From positions 675,179-739,178 of the forward strand of contig CP053449.1 in NCBI GenBank assembly GCA_013285465.1: 64,000 bases of DNA, in the 5' to 3' direction. Source of the stretch: Pseudomonadota bacterium (GTDB taxonomy: Bacteria; Pseudomonadota; Alphaproteobacteria; Micavibrionales; CSBR16-224). How positions within the stretch are numbered: position 1 is the stretch's first letter; every line of letters begins with the position of its first letter. Shown here piece by piece: positions 34,737-44,497 of the stretch. Made by a program: the position numbers and the translations under genes. The notes under the pieces are model-generated. The model saw nothing but the letters and a program-made list of their open reading frames with translations, was not told the origin of the DNA and did not search any database.

Positions 34737-36071
34737 TTATCCCCCTTGCGCAAGAATGCCGGCCAGCATTTTATAGCCGTCATCCAAAGACATATGTTCC
34801 TCGGCCTTCTGGGACAGGAAATTCTCCAGCTTCGGATACAGCGCAATGGCTTCATCCACCTTCGGATTGCTGCCTTTTTTATAGGCGCCAAGCCGGATCA
34901 GTTCCGCCATGTCTTCATAGGTCGAAATCACCTGCCGCGCTTCGCGCACCAGTTTTTCCTGTTCGGGTGTCAGGCATTTGGGCATGGAACGCGACACGCT
35001 TTTTAAAACATCAATGGCGGGATAACGTCCGCGGTCTGCGATGGAACGGTCCAGCACGATATGACCGTCAATGATGCCGCGCACGGCATCGGAAACAGGT
35101 TCGTTATGGTCATCGCCTTCGACCAGAACAGTGAAATAACCGGTAATATCACCTTCGCCTTCCACGCCGGGGCCTGCGCGTTCCAGCAGCTGTGCAAGCT
35201 CGCTGAAAGTGGTCGGCGGATAGCCTTTGGTGGTCGGCGGCTCGCCTGCCGATAAGCCGATCTCCCGCTGTGCCATGGCAAAGCGGGTGACGGAATCGAT
35301 CATGCACAAGACCTGTTTGCCCTGTCCGCGGAAATATTCGGCAACCGCCATCGTCATATAAGCGGCCTGACGGCGGGTTAGCGGCGGTTCATCCGATGTG
35401 GCGACAATGACGACGGATTTTGCCAGCCCGTCTTCACCCAGCTCATCCTTCAAAAATTCCTGCACTTCGCGGCCGCGCTCACCGACCAGACCGATGACAT
35501 TCACATCCGCGCCGCCATAACGCGCCAGCATTGACATCAGCACGGATTTCCCGACACCTGATCCGGAGAAAATCCCCATCCGCTGTCCCTGACAGGTGCT
35601 GAGAAAGGTATTGATGGCACGGATGCCAAGGTCAAGTTTCGGCCCCAGCCTCTTGCGGCTGTGCGCGGGAGGAGGGGAGTTGCGCAGCGGAATGCCGACA
35701 TCACCTTCGGGCAGCGGGCCTTTGCCGTCCAATGGCGCAGCAAAAGCGTTAATGACGCGCCCCAGCCATGCTTCGGACGGGTAGGTATGGATTTGTTCTG
35801 CGCCGACTTCGGCACGGCAGCCCAGCCCGACGCGTTGCAGATTGCCGAACGCCATCAGCATGACATGACCGTCGCGGAAACCGACAACCTCGCAAGGCAC
35901 GGGTTCTGCGCCGCGCGGTTTTAAAATACAGAGACTGCCGATGGAAAGTTCTTTTTCAATACCGCCGATTTCGACCATCATGCCCAGAATTTTGGTCACG
36001 CGCCCGAACAGACGATATGCGGAGATATCGTCAATTTTCTCGGTCAGTTTTTCAACAAATTGATTGCTCAT
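34737..36071 (-). CDS. fliI: Flagellum-specific ATP synthase
   Basis: The ATPase of the flagellar type III export apparatus, homologous to F1-beta. Walker A is SGSGVGKS near residue 167, Walker B is in VLCMIDSVTRFAMAQREIGL, and the family loop GEPPTTKGYPPTTFSELAQLLERAGP is intact. The length of 444 residues is typical. No other flagellar genes adjoin except fliJ, so flagellar genes are scattered in this genome. Confidence 0.96.
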   Translation of the reverse strand: MSNQFVEKLTEKIDDISAYRLFGRVTKILGMMVEIGGIEKELSIGSLCILKPRGAEPVPCEVVGFRDGHVMLMAFGNLQRVGLGCRAEVGAEQIHTYPSEAWLGRVINAFAAPLDGKGPLPEGDVGIPLRNSPPPAHSRKRLGPKLDLGIRAINTFLSTCQGQRMGIFSGSGVGKSVLMSMLARYGGADVNVIGLVGERGREVQEFLKDELGEDGLAKSVVIVATSDEPPLTRRQAAYMTMAVAEYFRGQGKQVLCMIDSVTRFAMAQREIGLSAGEPPTTKGYPPTTFSELAQLLERAGPGVEGEGDITGYFTVLVEGDDHNEPVSDAVRGIIDGHIVLDRSIADRGRYPAIDVLKSVSRSMPKCLTPEQEKLVREARQVISTYEDMAELIRLGAYKKGSNPKVDEAIALYPKLENFLSQKAEEHMSLDDGYKMLAGILAQGG

Positions 36072-36107
36072 ACTCTTTCCATTTTACATGAAAAGAGGAG
36101 GGCTGCG

Positions 36108-38813
36108 TCATTTTTTCTTGCCGGATTTTGACGTTTTCGCAGGTTTTTTGGCGGTGGATTTCTTGGCTTTTGTCTTTTTGCCGGTTTTTCCCGCCGCTTT
36201 GTCTTTTTCGGCTTTCTTGGCCAGCAGTTCCAGCGCCTGTTCCATTGTCACGTCATTGATTTCCACATCCTTGGGCAGGGAGGCATTCATCTTGCCGTGT
36301 TTGATATAAGGGCCGAAACGTCCGCGATTAATGCTGACAGGCGTGCCGTCTTCGGGGTGGTCGCCGATTTTGCGCAGCTCGCCAAAGCCGCCGCGCGCGC
36401 TTTCCTGTGCCAGAATGTCGACGGCACGATTCAGACCGATGGTCAGTACGGCATCGGGTTCATCCTTGGGCAGGGATTTAAATTTGCCCTGATGCACCAG
36501 ATAGGGGCCGAAACGTCCGATACCGGCCTTGATCATCTCACCCGTTTCGGGATGCAAGCCGACATCGCGCGGCAGGGTCAGCAATTTTACGGCCTGATTT
36601 AAATCAACCTGATCCAGCGCAAAACCGCGCGGAATCGCCATACGTTTTGGCTTCGGCACTTTCGGTTTCTTCGGCTTTTTCGGTTTCTTGGGCTTGCCCT
36701 TACTGTCCAGCGCCGGTTCTTCCGCAGGCGGTTCCGGCAGTTCTTCAACAGGTTCAGGTTCCATTTGCACGTAATAGCCGTAAGGGCCGCGTCGCAGTGA
36801 TACAGGTCGTCCTGTTTCGGGATGCAGGCCAAGCTCTTTCGGCTGTCCGCCGTCCAGAACGCCGTCATCATCGCCGCCTTCTTCCGCCGCCATAAAGGGG
36901 CGGGTATGTTTACATTCGGGATAGTTCGAACAACCGATAAAGCCGCCGAATTTCCCCAGCTTCAGCCCCAGCCTGCCATCGGCGCAGGACGGACATTTGC
37001 GCGGGTCGCTGCCGTCTTCCGACGGCGGGAACAGCATATGTTCCAACTCCGCATCCAGCGCATTGATGACATCGGTGATGCGCAGCTCTTTCGTTTCCTC
37101 GACCGTGGCGGAAAATTCGCGCCAGAAATCGCCCAGAACCTGCCGCCACTCCATATCTCCGGCAGAGACATGGTCAAGCTGGTCTTCCAGATTGGCGGTG
37201 AAATCATATTCGACATATTTGCCGAAGAAATTGGTCAGGAAGGTGGTGACAACACGGCCGCGGTTTTCAGCGAAGAAGCGTTTTTTCTCCAGCTTTACGT
37301 AGTTTCTGTCCTGCAGAACCTGCAAAATGGAGGCATAGGTCGAGGGGCGGCCGATGCCGAGCTCTTCCATTCTTTTGACCAGCGTGGCCTCGGTATAACG
37401 CGGCGGCGGCTGTGTGAAATGCTGCTGCGGACGCACTTCCTCCGCAGCCAGATGATCCTTGGCATTCAGAACCGGCAGACGTTTATCATCATCATCGCTT
37501 TCGGCATCATCATCGCGGCCTTCCATGTAAAGTACATAGTATCCGTCAAAGGCGATGGAAGAGCCAGTCGCGCGCAAGACAAGATCACCCTTGTCATTGG
37601 AGATATCGGCCTTGGTCTGATCCAGCACGGCATTGGCCATCTGGCAGGCCACAGTCCGCTTCCAGATCAGCGTATAAAGTTTTCTTTCATCATCATTCAG
37701 AAACCCGGCGACATCGTCCGGCGTACGGAATGCATCAGTCGGGCGGATGGCTTCGTGCGCTTCTTGCGCATTTTTGGCTTTTGATTTGTAAAAGCGCGGC
37801 TGTTCCGGCACGTAATTTGCACCGAAATTTTTACCGATCAGGTCGCGGAGGCTGTTCATCGCTTCGCCGCTTAAGGTCACACCATCGGTACGCATATAGG
37901 TGATCAGACCGACGGTTTCGCCGCCCAGTGTGATGCCTTCGTAAAGCTTTTGCGCGGTGCGCATGGTTTTTGTGGCGCTGAAACCAAGCTTGCGCGAGGC
38001 TTCCTGCTGCAAAGTCGAGGTAATAAAGGGCGGCGGCGGATTGCGGCGTACCTGTTTCTTTTCAACATCCGTGACCGTCAATGCGGTTTTGCAGGCTTCA
38101 AGACGTTTGGACAGTGCGGCGGCTTCAGCCTCGTTATGAATGTCCATTTTTTGCAGTTTTTTACCGTCAACCTGCGTCAGTTTTGCCGTAAAAGTTTCGG
38201 CATTGTCGGTTTTCAGCAGAGCCTCGATCGACCAGTATTCTTCTTCGCGGAAGGCTTCGATCTCGCTTTCGCGTTCGCAGACAAGACGCAGCGCGACGGA
38301 TTGTACGCGTCCGGCGGAGCGGGAACCGGGAAGTTTGCGCCATAAAATCGGCGACAGCGTAAAGCCGACCAGATAATCCAGCGCACGCCGCGCCAGATAG
38401 GCTTCAACCAGATGGTTGTCGATATCGCGGGCATGGGTAAAGGCTTCCTGCACCGCTTTTTTCGTGATTTCGTTAAAGGCAACGCGTTTTAAGCCCGCCT
38501 TGATTTTTTTATCGCGGAAAATTTCGGCGATATGCCATGAAATGGCTTCCCCTTCGCGGTCAGGGTCAGTCGCCAGATAAACAGTGTCGGATGTTTTGGC
38601 TAGTTTGAGGATTTCATTAACCTGCTTTTTGGCGCGCTCATTCATTTCCCATGACATCGCAAAGCCGTTATCGGGCTGGACGGAGCCGTCTTTTGGCGGC
38701 AAATCGCGGACATGGCCATAGCTGGCGATGACTTGGTAATCCTTGCCGAGATATTTATTGATGGTTTTTGCCTTCGCGGGAGATTCCACGATGACCAGGT
38801 TATGTGCGGTCAT
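36108..38813 (-). CDS. topA: DNA topoisomerase I
   Basis: A type IA topoisomerase of 901 residues that relaxes negative supercoils. The TOPRIM domain starts MTAHNLVIVESPAKAKTINKYLG. The active-site tyrosine is in GLITYMRTDGVTLS near residue 300. One zinc-ribbon unit (CPSCADGRLGLKLGKFGGFIGCSNYPEC) and several C-terminal GLHPETG...GRFGPY repeats follow. The end is a Lys/Ala/Thr-rich H1-like tail. It lies downstream of dprA, as in many Alphaproteobacteria. Confidence 0.98.
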   Translation of the reverse strand: MTAHNLVIVESPAKAKTINKYLGKDYQVIASYGHVRDLPPKDGSVQPDNGFAMSWEMNERAKKQVNEILKLAKTSDTVYLATDPDREGEAISWHIAEIFRDKKIKAGLKRVAFNEITKKAVQEAFTHARDIDNHLVEAYLARRALDYLVGFTLSPILWRKLPGSRSAGRVQSVALRLVCERESEIEAFREEEYWSIEALLKTDNAETFTAKLTQVDGKKLQKMDIHNEAEAAALSKRLEACKTALTVTDVEKKQVRRNPPPPFITSTLQQEASRKLGFSATKTMRTAQKLYEGITLGGETVGLITYMRTDGVTLSGEAMNSLRDLIGKNFGANYVPEQPRFYKSKAKNAQEAHEAIRPTDAFRTPDDVAGFLNDDERKLYTLIWKRTVACQMANAVLDQTKADISNDKGDLVLRATGSSIAFDGYYVLYMEGRDDDAESDDDDKRLPVLNAKDHLAAEEVRPQQHFTQPPPRYTEATLVKRMEELGIGRPSTYASILQVLQDRNYVKLEKKRFFAENRGRVVTTFLTNFFGKYVEYDFTANLEDQLDHVSAGDMEWRQVLGDFWREFSATVEETKELRITDVINALDAELEHMLFPPSEDGSDPRKCPSCADGRLGLKLGKFGGFIGCSNYPECKHTRPFMAAEEGGDDDGVLDGGQPKELGLHPETGRPVSLRRGPYGYYVQMEPEPVEELPEPPAEEPALDSKGKPKKPKKPKKPKVPKPKRMAIPRGFALDQVDLNQAVKLLTLPRDVGLHPETGEMIKAGIGRFGPYLVHQGKFKSLPKDEPDAVLTIGLNRAVDILAQESARGGFGELRKIGDHPEDGTPVSINRGRFGPYIKHGKMNASLPKDVEINDVTMEQALELLAKKAEKDKAAGKTGKKTKAKKSTAKKPAKTSKSGKKK

Positions 38814-38844
38814 ATTATTCTATTTATCCCAAGTCCTAAAGTCA

Positions 38845-40047
38845 TTAAAACGAATCATCTTCTATCAGGTTTACTCTATTTCCGTGATGTCTTTCAAGCC
38901 GTCCGGCAAGTTCCAGTTCCAAAAGTACCGATAAAACCTCCGGCACGGATGCCCCTATGGAGGCGTGCAAGGCGCGGATTAACTCGTCTACATGAACAGG
39001 AGAGGTGCTGAGCTGCGACAGGATTTCATCATGTAACTCTACGCTGTTTTCTTCCGCCGTATCGGGCAGTCCGGTGTCGAATCCGTCAAAATTGAAACTG
39101 CCGCCTGCTTCAAACAGCGGCGATATGCGCAAATCATTCAGCACATTCAGCACATCATCCGCATGTGTGACCAGATGCGCCGCGCCTTCTTTCAAGAGCT
39201 TATTGGTGCCTGCCGCACGCGGATCCAGCGGCGAACCGGGAATGCAGAATAATTCGCGGTTCTGCTCCAGCGTCATGCGGGCGGTAATCAGCGAACCGGA
39301 TTTCAGATTGGCCTCGACCACCAGCGTGCCCAGCGAAATACCGGAGATAATCCGGTTGCGGCGCGGGAAGTGCCGCGCCTGCGGCTGTGTGCCGATAGGG
39401 TTTTCCGCGATGATCGCACCGCTATGGCTTAAGATGTCATTATATAAAGACTCGTTTTCCGCCGGATAAATCACATCAACGCCGCCTGCCAATACGGCAA
39501 TGGTGCCGCTGTCCAAAGCGGCCTGATGTGCGCAGGTATCAATGCCGCGCGCCAGTCCCGAGGCAATGTAATAACCCGCCATCCCGACGCGGGCGGCGAT
39601 ATCCTGTGTGATTTTGCGTCCGTTGATCGAGGCGTTACGCGTGCCGACAATGGCCAGCGATTTCTGCGACAAGGCATTTAAATTGCCTTTGACAGTTAAA
39701 GCGGGGGGCGCGTCTTCCAGCTGTGCCAGCAGATAGGGATAATCTTCTTCCCCCTTCACAACCAGATGCGCACCTGCTTTTTCAATTGCGGCAATTTCAT
39801 CTTCGATCATATTTTGCGGGCAGGCGATGAGCGGTTTTTTACGGCCGCCGCGCGCCGCCAGATGAGGCAGGGCTTCCAAAGCGCGGATTGCCGTGCCGTA
39901 ACGCGCCAGCAGCTTTGTAAAGGTGATCGGGCCGATATTATCCGTGCGGGACAAACGCAGGCGTGCGAATTTTTCCTGCGCGGTGATGGTTTGTTCACTT
40001 GAAAAGGTCGGGCTGTCTTCAGCAAGTCCGAAATTACTTTTTGCCAA
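38845..40047 (-). CDS. dprA: DNA-processing protein DprA
   Basis: DprA/Smf binds single-stranded DNA and loads RecA in natural transformation. The Rossmann-like core is SLAIVGTRNASINGRK, then SGLARGIDTCAHQAAL, and GGVDVIYPAENESLY. A C-terminal winged-helix domain is in SPVHVDELIRALHASIGASVPEVLSVLLELELAGRLERHHGN. The length of 400 residues is normal. The start overlaps the plsY stop by 14 bases. Confidence 0.96.
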   Translation of the reverse strand: MAKSNFGLAEDSPTFSSEQTITAQEKFARLRLSRTDNIGPITFTKLLARYGTAIRALEALPHLAARGGRKKPLIACPQNMIEDEIAAIEKAGAHLVVKGEEDYPYLLAQLEDAPPALTVKGNLNALSQKSLAIVGTRNASINGRKITQDIAARVGMAGYYIASGLARGIDTCAHQAALDSGTIAVLAGGVDVIYPAENESLYNDILSHSGAIIAENPIGTQPQARHFPRRNRIISGISLGTLVVEANLKSGSLITARMTLEQNRELFCIPGSPLDPRAAGTNKLLKEGAAHLVTHADDVLNVLNDLRISPLFEAGGSFNFDGFDTGLPDTAEENSVELHDEILSQLSTSPVHVDELIRALHASIGASVPEVLSVLLELELAGRLERHHGNRVNLIEDDSF

Positions 40048-40639
40048 TTTTGGGTTCCTCCCCTTTCAAAAGCCGCCGGATATTGCTGTGATGGCGGATA
40101 AAGACCAGTATTGCAATCACGCCTGCGATTGACAAGGTTAGAATATCCACATCGGGCCGGAGCGCATAAAGCAGCAGCGGCGCGCTTCCGACAGCGACCA
40201 GCGCGGAGAGAGAGGAATAACGGAAAAGAACAGCCGTGGCAAGCCAAATCCCGCAAAGCAAGCCGCCCAGCGGGAAATGCAGCGCAAGGAAACCGCCCAA
40301 AGTTGTGGCAACGCCTTTGCCGCCTTTGAATTTTAGCCAGACGGGAAACATATGTCCCAGCACCGCGCCCAGAAAAGCAGGCGCCCCCAGTGTAAAACAG
40401 ACGGAAACGCCAAGCATAACCGGCAATGCGGCTTTGCCGCCATCCAGAAACAGTGTGAGTGCAGCCAGTTTCTTACCGCCTGTACGCAGCATATTGGTTG
40501 CACCGATATTGCCTGATCCGGTTTTGCGGATATCGCCAAGACCGGAGAATTTTCCGACCAGCAACCCGAAAGGAATACTGCCGAACAGATAGCCTAAGGC
40601 AAGATAGAGCAGAATTTGCGAAAGCGTTGTGTCACACAT
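40034..40639 (-). CDS. plsY: Glycerol-3-phosphate acyltransferase PlsY
   Basis: An inner-membrane enzyme that transfers the acyl group from acyl-phosphate to glycerol-3-phosphate, the first step of phospholipid synthesis. Motif GSGNIGATNMLRTGGK, motif FKGGKGVATTLGGFLAL and motif IFIRHHSNIRRLLKGEE-like (VFIRHHSNIRRLLKGEEP) are present, with several membrane helices over 201 residues. Its start overlaps the pyrB stop by one base. Confidence 0.96.
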   Translation of the reverse strand: MCDTTLSQILLYLALGYLFGSIPFGLLVGKFSGLGDIRKTGSGNIGATNMLRTGGKKLAALTLFLDGGKAALPVMLGVSVCFTLGAPAFLGAVLGHMFPVWLKFKGGKGVATTLGGFLALHFPLGGLLCGIWLATAVLFRYSSLSALVAVGSAPLLLYALRPDVDILTLSIAGVIAILVFIRHHSNIRRLLKGEEPKIGKK

Positions 40640-41556
40640 CAGGCGGCCTCGCGCATATGGTTTTGCAGGACATGTTCCAGACAGGCCATGCGCACGGCGA
40701 CACCCGCCTCGACCTGTTGCAGAATCAGGGAGCGGTGCTCGTCATCCGCCACATCGCCGGCAATTTCCACGCCGCGGTTCATCGGGCCGGGATGCAGCAC
40801 AACGGCATGTTCCGCTGCATGACGCAGTCTTTCCCGCGTTAGCCCGTAATGTTTGAAATAATCCGCATCGCTCATTTCCAGATTTTGCTGCAGACGTTCT
40901 TTTTGAATGCGCAGCATCATCACGGCATCGGCACCGGCAATACCGTCATCCATTTCAATAAATTGGCGGATGCCTGTTTGCGGCGCGGGCAGAAGAATTT
41001 CAGGGCCGACAAGGCGGATATCCGCGCCGAATTTCTGCAGCAGCAGAATATTTGATCCGGCAACGCGGCTGTGGCGGATATCGCCGCAGATGGCGATTTT
41101 CAGCCCGTCCAGCTTGCCGAAATGCCGCCGCAGCACCAGCGCATCCAGCAAGGCCTGTGTCGGATGTTCTTTTGTACCGTTCCCCGCATTCAGCACGGGG
41201 CAGGGCATGAATTGTTTTGCGCGTTCGGGCATGTCATCCGCACCCGCCCGCACGATGAAGGCATCGGGATGCATCATGGCAAGGGTCTTGAGCGTATCGT
41301 CGAATGTTTCGCCTTTTTTTAAGGAGGAGGCGGCAGCGGAAAAATTGATCACCTTTGCACCAAGACGCAGCGCCGCAGTTTCAAAAGACACGCGGGTACG
41401 CGTTGAATCTTCAAAAAAACCGTTTAACACGATTTTTCCGTCCAGCGCAGGGGCGATTTTTTTGCCCAGCCGGATGGCATCCAGATAGGTATCCGCCTGA
41501 TCCAGCAAGGCGGTGATATCGTCGCGTGAGAGAGAGGTGATCGAGGTAATGCTCAT
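40639..41556 (-). CDS. pyrB: Aspartate carbamoyltransferase catalytic subunit
   Basis: The enzyme makes carbamoyl-aspartate in pyrimidine synthesis. FFEDSTRTRVSFETAALRLG is the carbamoyl-phosphate-binding STRTR motif, HPTQALLDALVLRRHFG is the second motif, and HPGPMNRGVEIAGD lies near the end. 305 residues is normal. In many Alphaproteobacteria pyrC lies between pyrB and plsY; here pyrB and plsY touch directly. Confidence 0.97.
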   Translation of the reverse strand: MSITSITSLSRDDITALLDQADTYLDAIRLGKKIAPALDGKIVLNGFFEDSTRTRVSFETAALRLGAKVINFSAAASSLKKGETFDDTLKTLAMMHPDAFIVRAGADDMPERAKQFMPCPVLNAGNGTKEHPTQALLDALVLRRHFGKLDGLKIAICGDIRHSRVAGSNILLLQKFGADIRLVGPEILLPAPQTGIRQFIEMDDGIAGADAVMMLRIQKERLQQNLEMSDADYFKHYGLTRERLRHAAEHAVVLHPGPMNRGVEIAGDVADDEHRSLILQQVEAGVAVRMACLEHVLQNHMREAA

Positions 41557-42803
41557 GCAGGGCCGCCTTTCGGTCGAATATTGTGAACATTGTCTTCGCC
41601 AAGCCAGTCGCGCAGGATGTCATCATGGTGCTGATCCAGAAAAGGCGGGGCATGGCGGTATTTGGCAGGGGTTTCCGACAGCTTGAGCGGGCAGCCGAGC
41701 AGTTTGACTGTTTCAGAGGAAAGCGGGTGTTTCATTTTGATCACCATATCCCGCGCCAAGACTTGCGGGTTCTCAAAAACCTGCTCAAGATTATTGACCG
41801 GGCCGCAGGGGACATCAATTTTTTCAAGATTTTCGATCCAGAATTGCTGCGGATGCTGTTTGGTAATATCGCGCAGCATCGGCACCAGAATTTTGCGGTT
41901 TTCAACCCGCGCCTGATTGGTTTTAAAGCGGGAATCTTCTGCCAGCTCTGTACATTTGGCGAAATTACAGAAAGCGGAGAATTGTTTGTCATTGCCGATG
42001 GCCAGAATCATATGCCCGTCCGCGGCGGGAAAGACCTCATAAGGTACAATGGTCGGATGGGCATTGCCCATGCGCGGCGTGACTTTACCGCCGGTCAGAT
42101 AATATTGCGCGGCATTGGACAGCCAGGCCACTTGCGTATCCAGCAGCGCAACATCGACAAATTGCCCGCGTCCGGTTTTGTCACGGTAATGCAATGCGGC
42201 AAGAATGCCCGTGGCCGCATACATGCCTGCCATCAGATCGGCGATGGCAACGCCGGTTTTATAGGGTGTGCCGCCCTCCTGTTCTGGCCCCGTCAGGCTC
42301 ATAATGCCGCCCATGCCTTGAATTAAAAAGTCATAACCGGATTTGTCGCGATAGGGGCCTGTCTGCCCGAAACCCGTCAGCGAGCAGTAAATCAGCCCCG
42401 GGAATTTTTCCTTCACATCCTCATAACCAAGACCGTAACGCGCCAGCGTTCCGGTGCGGTAATTTTCAATCAGCACATCGGCCTTTTCCATCAGCTTCAG
42501 CAGCAGATCGCGGCCTTCGGGCTGTGTGTAATCAATCGCGATGGAACGCTTGTTGCGGTTGGCCGAAAGGTAATAGCTACTTTCACTTGTGTTATTGCCA
42601 TCAGCATCCTTGACGAAGGGCGGCCCCCATTTGCGCGTGTCGTCACCGGCTGCGGGGCGTTCGATTTTCACCACATCCGCACCCAGATCGCCCAGCAGCT
42701 GTGTTGCGCTGGGCCCTGCCAGAATGCGTGACATATCCAATATGCGCAGACCGGCCAGGGAAGATGGTTGGAGGGCGGATGGCTGAATGTCGCTTTGCGT
42801 CAT
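41553..42803 (-). CDS. CaiB/BaiF family CoA-transferase
   Basis: A 416-residue class III CoA-transferase. The N-terminus GLRILDMSRILAGPSATQLLGDLGADVVKIERPAAGDDTR is typical. NRNKRSIAIDYTQPEGRDLLLKLMEKADVLIENYRTG and the catalytic Asp in GVAIADLMAGMYAATGIL fit the family. The substrate pair (formyl, succinyl, carnitinyl or other acyl-CoA) cannot be read from sequence. It overlaps pyrB by 4 bases and xthA by 4 bases. Confidence 0.93.
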   Translation of the reverse strand: MTQSDIQPSALQPSSLAGLRILDMSRILAGPSATQLLGDLGADVVKIERPAAGDDTRKWGPPFVKDADGNNTSESSYYLSANRNKRSIAIDYTQPEGRDLLLKLMEKADVLIENYRTGTLARYGLGYEDVKEKFPGLIYCSLTGFGQTGPYRDKSGYDFLIQGMGGIMSLTGPEQEGGTPYKTGVAIADLMAGMYAATGILAALHYRDKTGRGQFVDVALLDTQVAWLSNAAQYYLTGGKVTPRMGNAHPTIVPYEVFPAADGHMILAIGNDKQFSAFCNFAKCTELAEDSRFKTNQARVENRKILVPMLRDITKQHPQQFWIENLEKIDVPCGPVNNLEQVFENPQVLARDMVIKMKHPLSSETVKLLGCPLKLSETPAKYRHAPPFLDQHHDDILRDWLGEDNVHNIRPKGGPA

Positions 42804-43612
42804 TTTTTCACCTTAAAATCTATGATAACGGGCACATGGTCACTGGGGCGTTCCCAACCGCGCGCATCGCGCAGGACTTTACAGCTTTTCAGCATCTCCG
42901 CCAGCGGTTCCGTAACCCAGACATGATCCAGCCGCCGTCCGCGGTCAGAGGCCGCCCAGTCACGGGCGCGGTAGCTCCACCATGAATAGAGCTTTTCCTC
43001 TTCCGGTACGAAATGCCGCATGGCATCCGTCCAGTTCATGGATTTGTAAAATTCTGCAAAACGTTCTGTTTCGGCGGGCGTGTGCGAGATGATTTTCAAC
43101 ATCTGCTTATGAGACCAGACATCGTTCTCCAGCGGCGCAATATTCATATCGCCCAGCGCGATGACGGGCGCATCGGCATTTTCATTGGAGGGGAACCATT
43201 CCGTCAGCTCTTCGACAAAATCGAGTTTGTGCCGGAATTTGTCATTTGCCTCCGCATCGGGGATGTCACCGCCTGCCGGAACATATAAATTATGAATGCT
43301 GACAGGTGTTTTAAATTGCGGATGCATGATATTGGCGGAAATATGGCGGCAATCCTCCTTGCCGGTACGGGCATGGGTACGGATGTTTTCCAGCGGGAAT
43401 TTCGACAGAATCGCCACGCCATTATAGCCCTTCATGCCGTGAAAGGCGAGATGCTTGTAGCCAAAGCCTGCAATAGCCTCTGCCGGAAAGAATTCATCCG
43501 GCGTTTTGGTTTCCTGCAGACAGACGACATCCGGCATCTCCTCGGAAACAAGTTTTTCGAGAAGGTTGATGCGCAGACGCACCGAATTAATGTTCCATGT
43601 TAAAACACGCAT
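42800..43612 (-). CDS. xthA: Exodeoxyribonuclease III
   Basis: An AP endonuclease and 3'-5' exonuclease for base-excision repair. MRVLTWNINSVRLRINLLEKL, VVCLQETKT with the metal-binding Glu, YNGVAILSKFPLE, GDMNIAPLENDVW and the catalytic SDHVPV are all present. 270 residues is normal. It is the first gene of the xthA-CoA-transferase-pyrB-plsY-dprA-topA run. Confidence 0.96.
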   Translation of the reverse strand: MRVLTWNINSVRLRINLLEKLVSEEMPDVVCLQETKTPDEFFPAEAIAGFGYKHLAFHGMKGYNGVAILSKFPLENIRTHARTGKEDCRHISANIMHPQFKTPVSIHNLYVPAGGDIPDAEANDKFRHKLDFVEELTEWFPSNENADAPVIALGDMNIAPLENDVWSHKQMLKIISHTPAETERFAEFYKSMNWTDAMRHFVPEEEKLYSWWSYRARDWAASDRGRRLDHVWVTEPLAEMLKSCKVLRDARGWERPSDHVPVIIDFKVKK

Positions 43613-43726
43613 GGCATTTTTTTAGCGCGCCTAGCGCGAAAAATCCACAAGCAAATGGAAATGACTTGTAATTTTGTTATAAAAACAGTATCGTTCCTGT
43701 ACGAAATCAAAACATCGGGCCTGATA

Positions 43727-44488
43727 ATGGCAAAAAAGAAAAAAACAATATTCAACCTGTTCAGCAACGCCAACCGTCGCGATGACAATGGCCGGACGGA
43801 GCTTTATAAGGCCGCCAAAGCCGGGAATGTGCAGAAAGTCAAATCCTGCATTAAATCCGGTACTGATCCCGATATTCCGAATTTTCAAGGGCTGACCCCG
43901 CTGCACCAGGCCGCTTATTGGGGCGAGGTCGAAATCGTCAAAGAATTGCTGGCTGCAGGTGCTGACCCGAATGCCGATAACGGACGCGGATGGACGCCGC
44001 TGCACAGTGCGGCGCTGGCGGCAGGGCTGGATCGCCGTGCCGAGGTTATTAAATTATTGATTGATGCCGGATGTGATTGCAAAACGCCTGACAATTATGG
44101 CTGGTCTGCGGAAGATTACATGCGTCTGTGGATCGAGCATGATGATAAAAACCTCGAAAAAATGCGTAAGGTCTTTCAGGATGAAAGCTTCCTTGATAAG
44201 ACGCAGCAGCCCGATATGGATAAGCTGGGCGTAAAAAAGGATAACAAACAGCCGCCATCACATGCGAAAAGTAATGATGCCGCCAATGACGATTCCGATA
44301 TTGCGGATCTTCTGCGCCGGATTGAAGACAGAAGCGCTGAAAAACGCAAGGAAAGCGGCAGTGCCATGAAGCGCCCGGGCAAGGACGAGTCCGAAATTGA
44401 AGATCTGCTCCGCCGGATCGACGAGAAAAATCCGCCAGCGTCTTCCGGTAAATCCGGCGCGGCAAAGCGGAATAATCCGAAGCCTTAA
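43727..44488 (+). CDS. Ankyrin-repeat protein with charged tail
   Basis: A 253-residue protein with about three ankyrin repeats: NGRTELYKAAKAGNVQKVKSCIKSGTDPDI, QGLTPLHQAAYWGEVEIVKELLAAGADPNA and RGWTPLHSAALAAGLDRRAEVIKLLIDAGCD. A second half is low-complexity and carries a duplicated segment, DSDIADLLRRIEDRSAEK and ESEIEDLLRRIDEKN. ATG 43727 (MAKKKK) is preferred to a longer frame starting at 43655. It has no signal peptide. Binding partner unknown. Confidence 0.85.
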   Translation: MAKKKKTIFNLFSNANRRDDNGRTELYKAAKAGNVQKVKSCIKSGTDPDIPNFQGLTPLHQAAYWGEVEIVKELLAAGADPNADNGRGWTPLHSAALAAGLDRRAEVIKLLIDAGCDCKTPDNYGWSAEDYMRLWIEHDDKNLEKMRKVFQDESFLDKTQQPDMDKLGVKKDNKQPPSHAKSNDAANDDSDIADLLRRIEDRSAEKRKESGSAMKRPGKDESEIEDLLRRIDEKNPPASSGKSGAAKRNNPKP

Positions 44489-44497
44489 ATCACCCTA

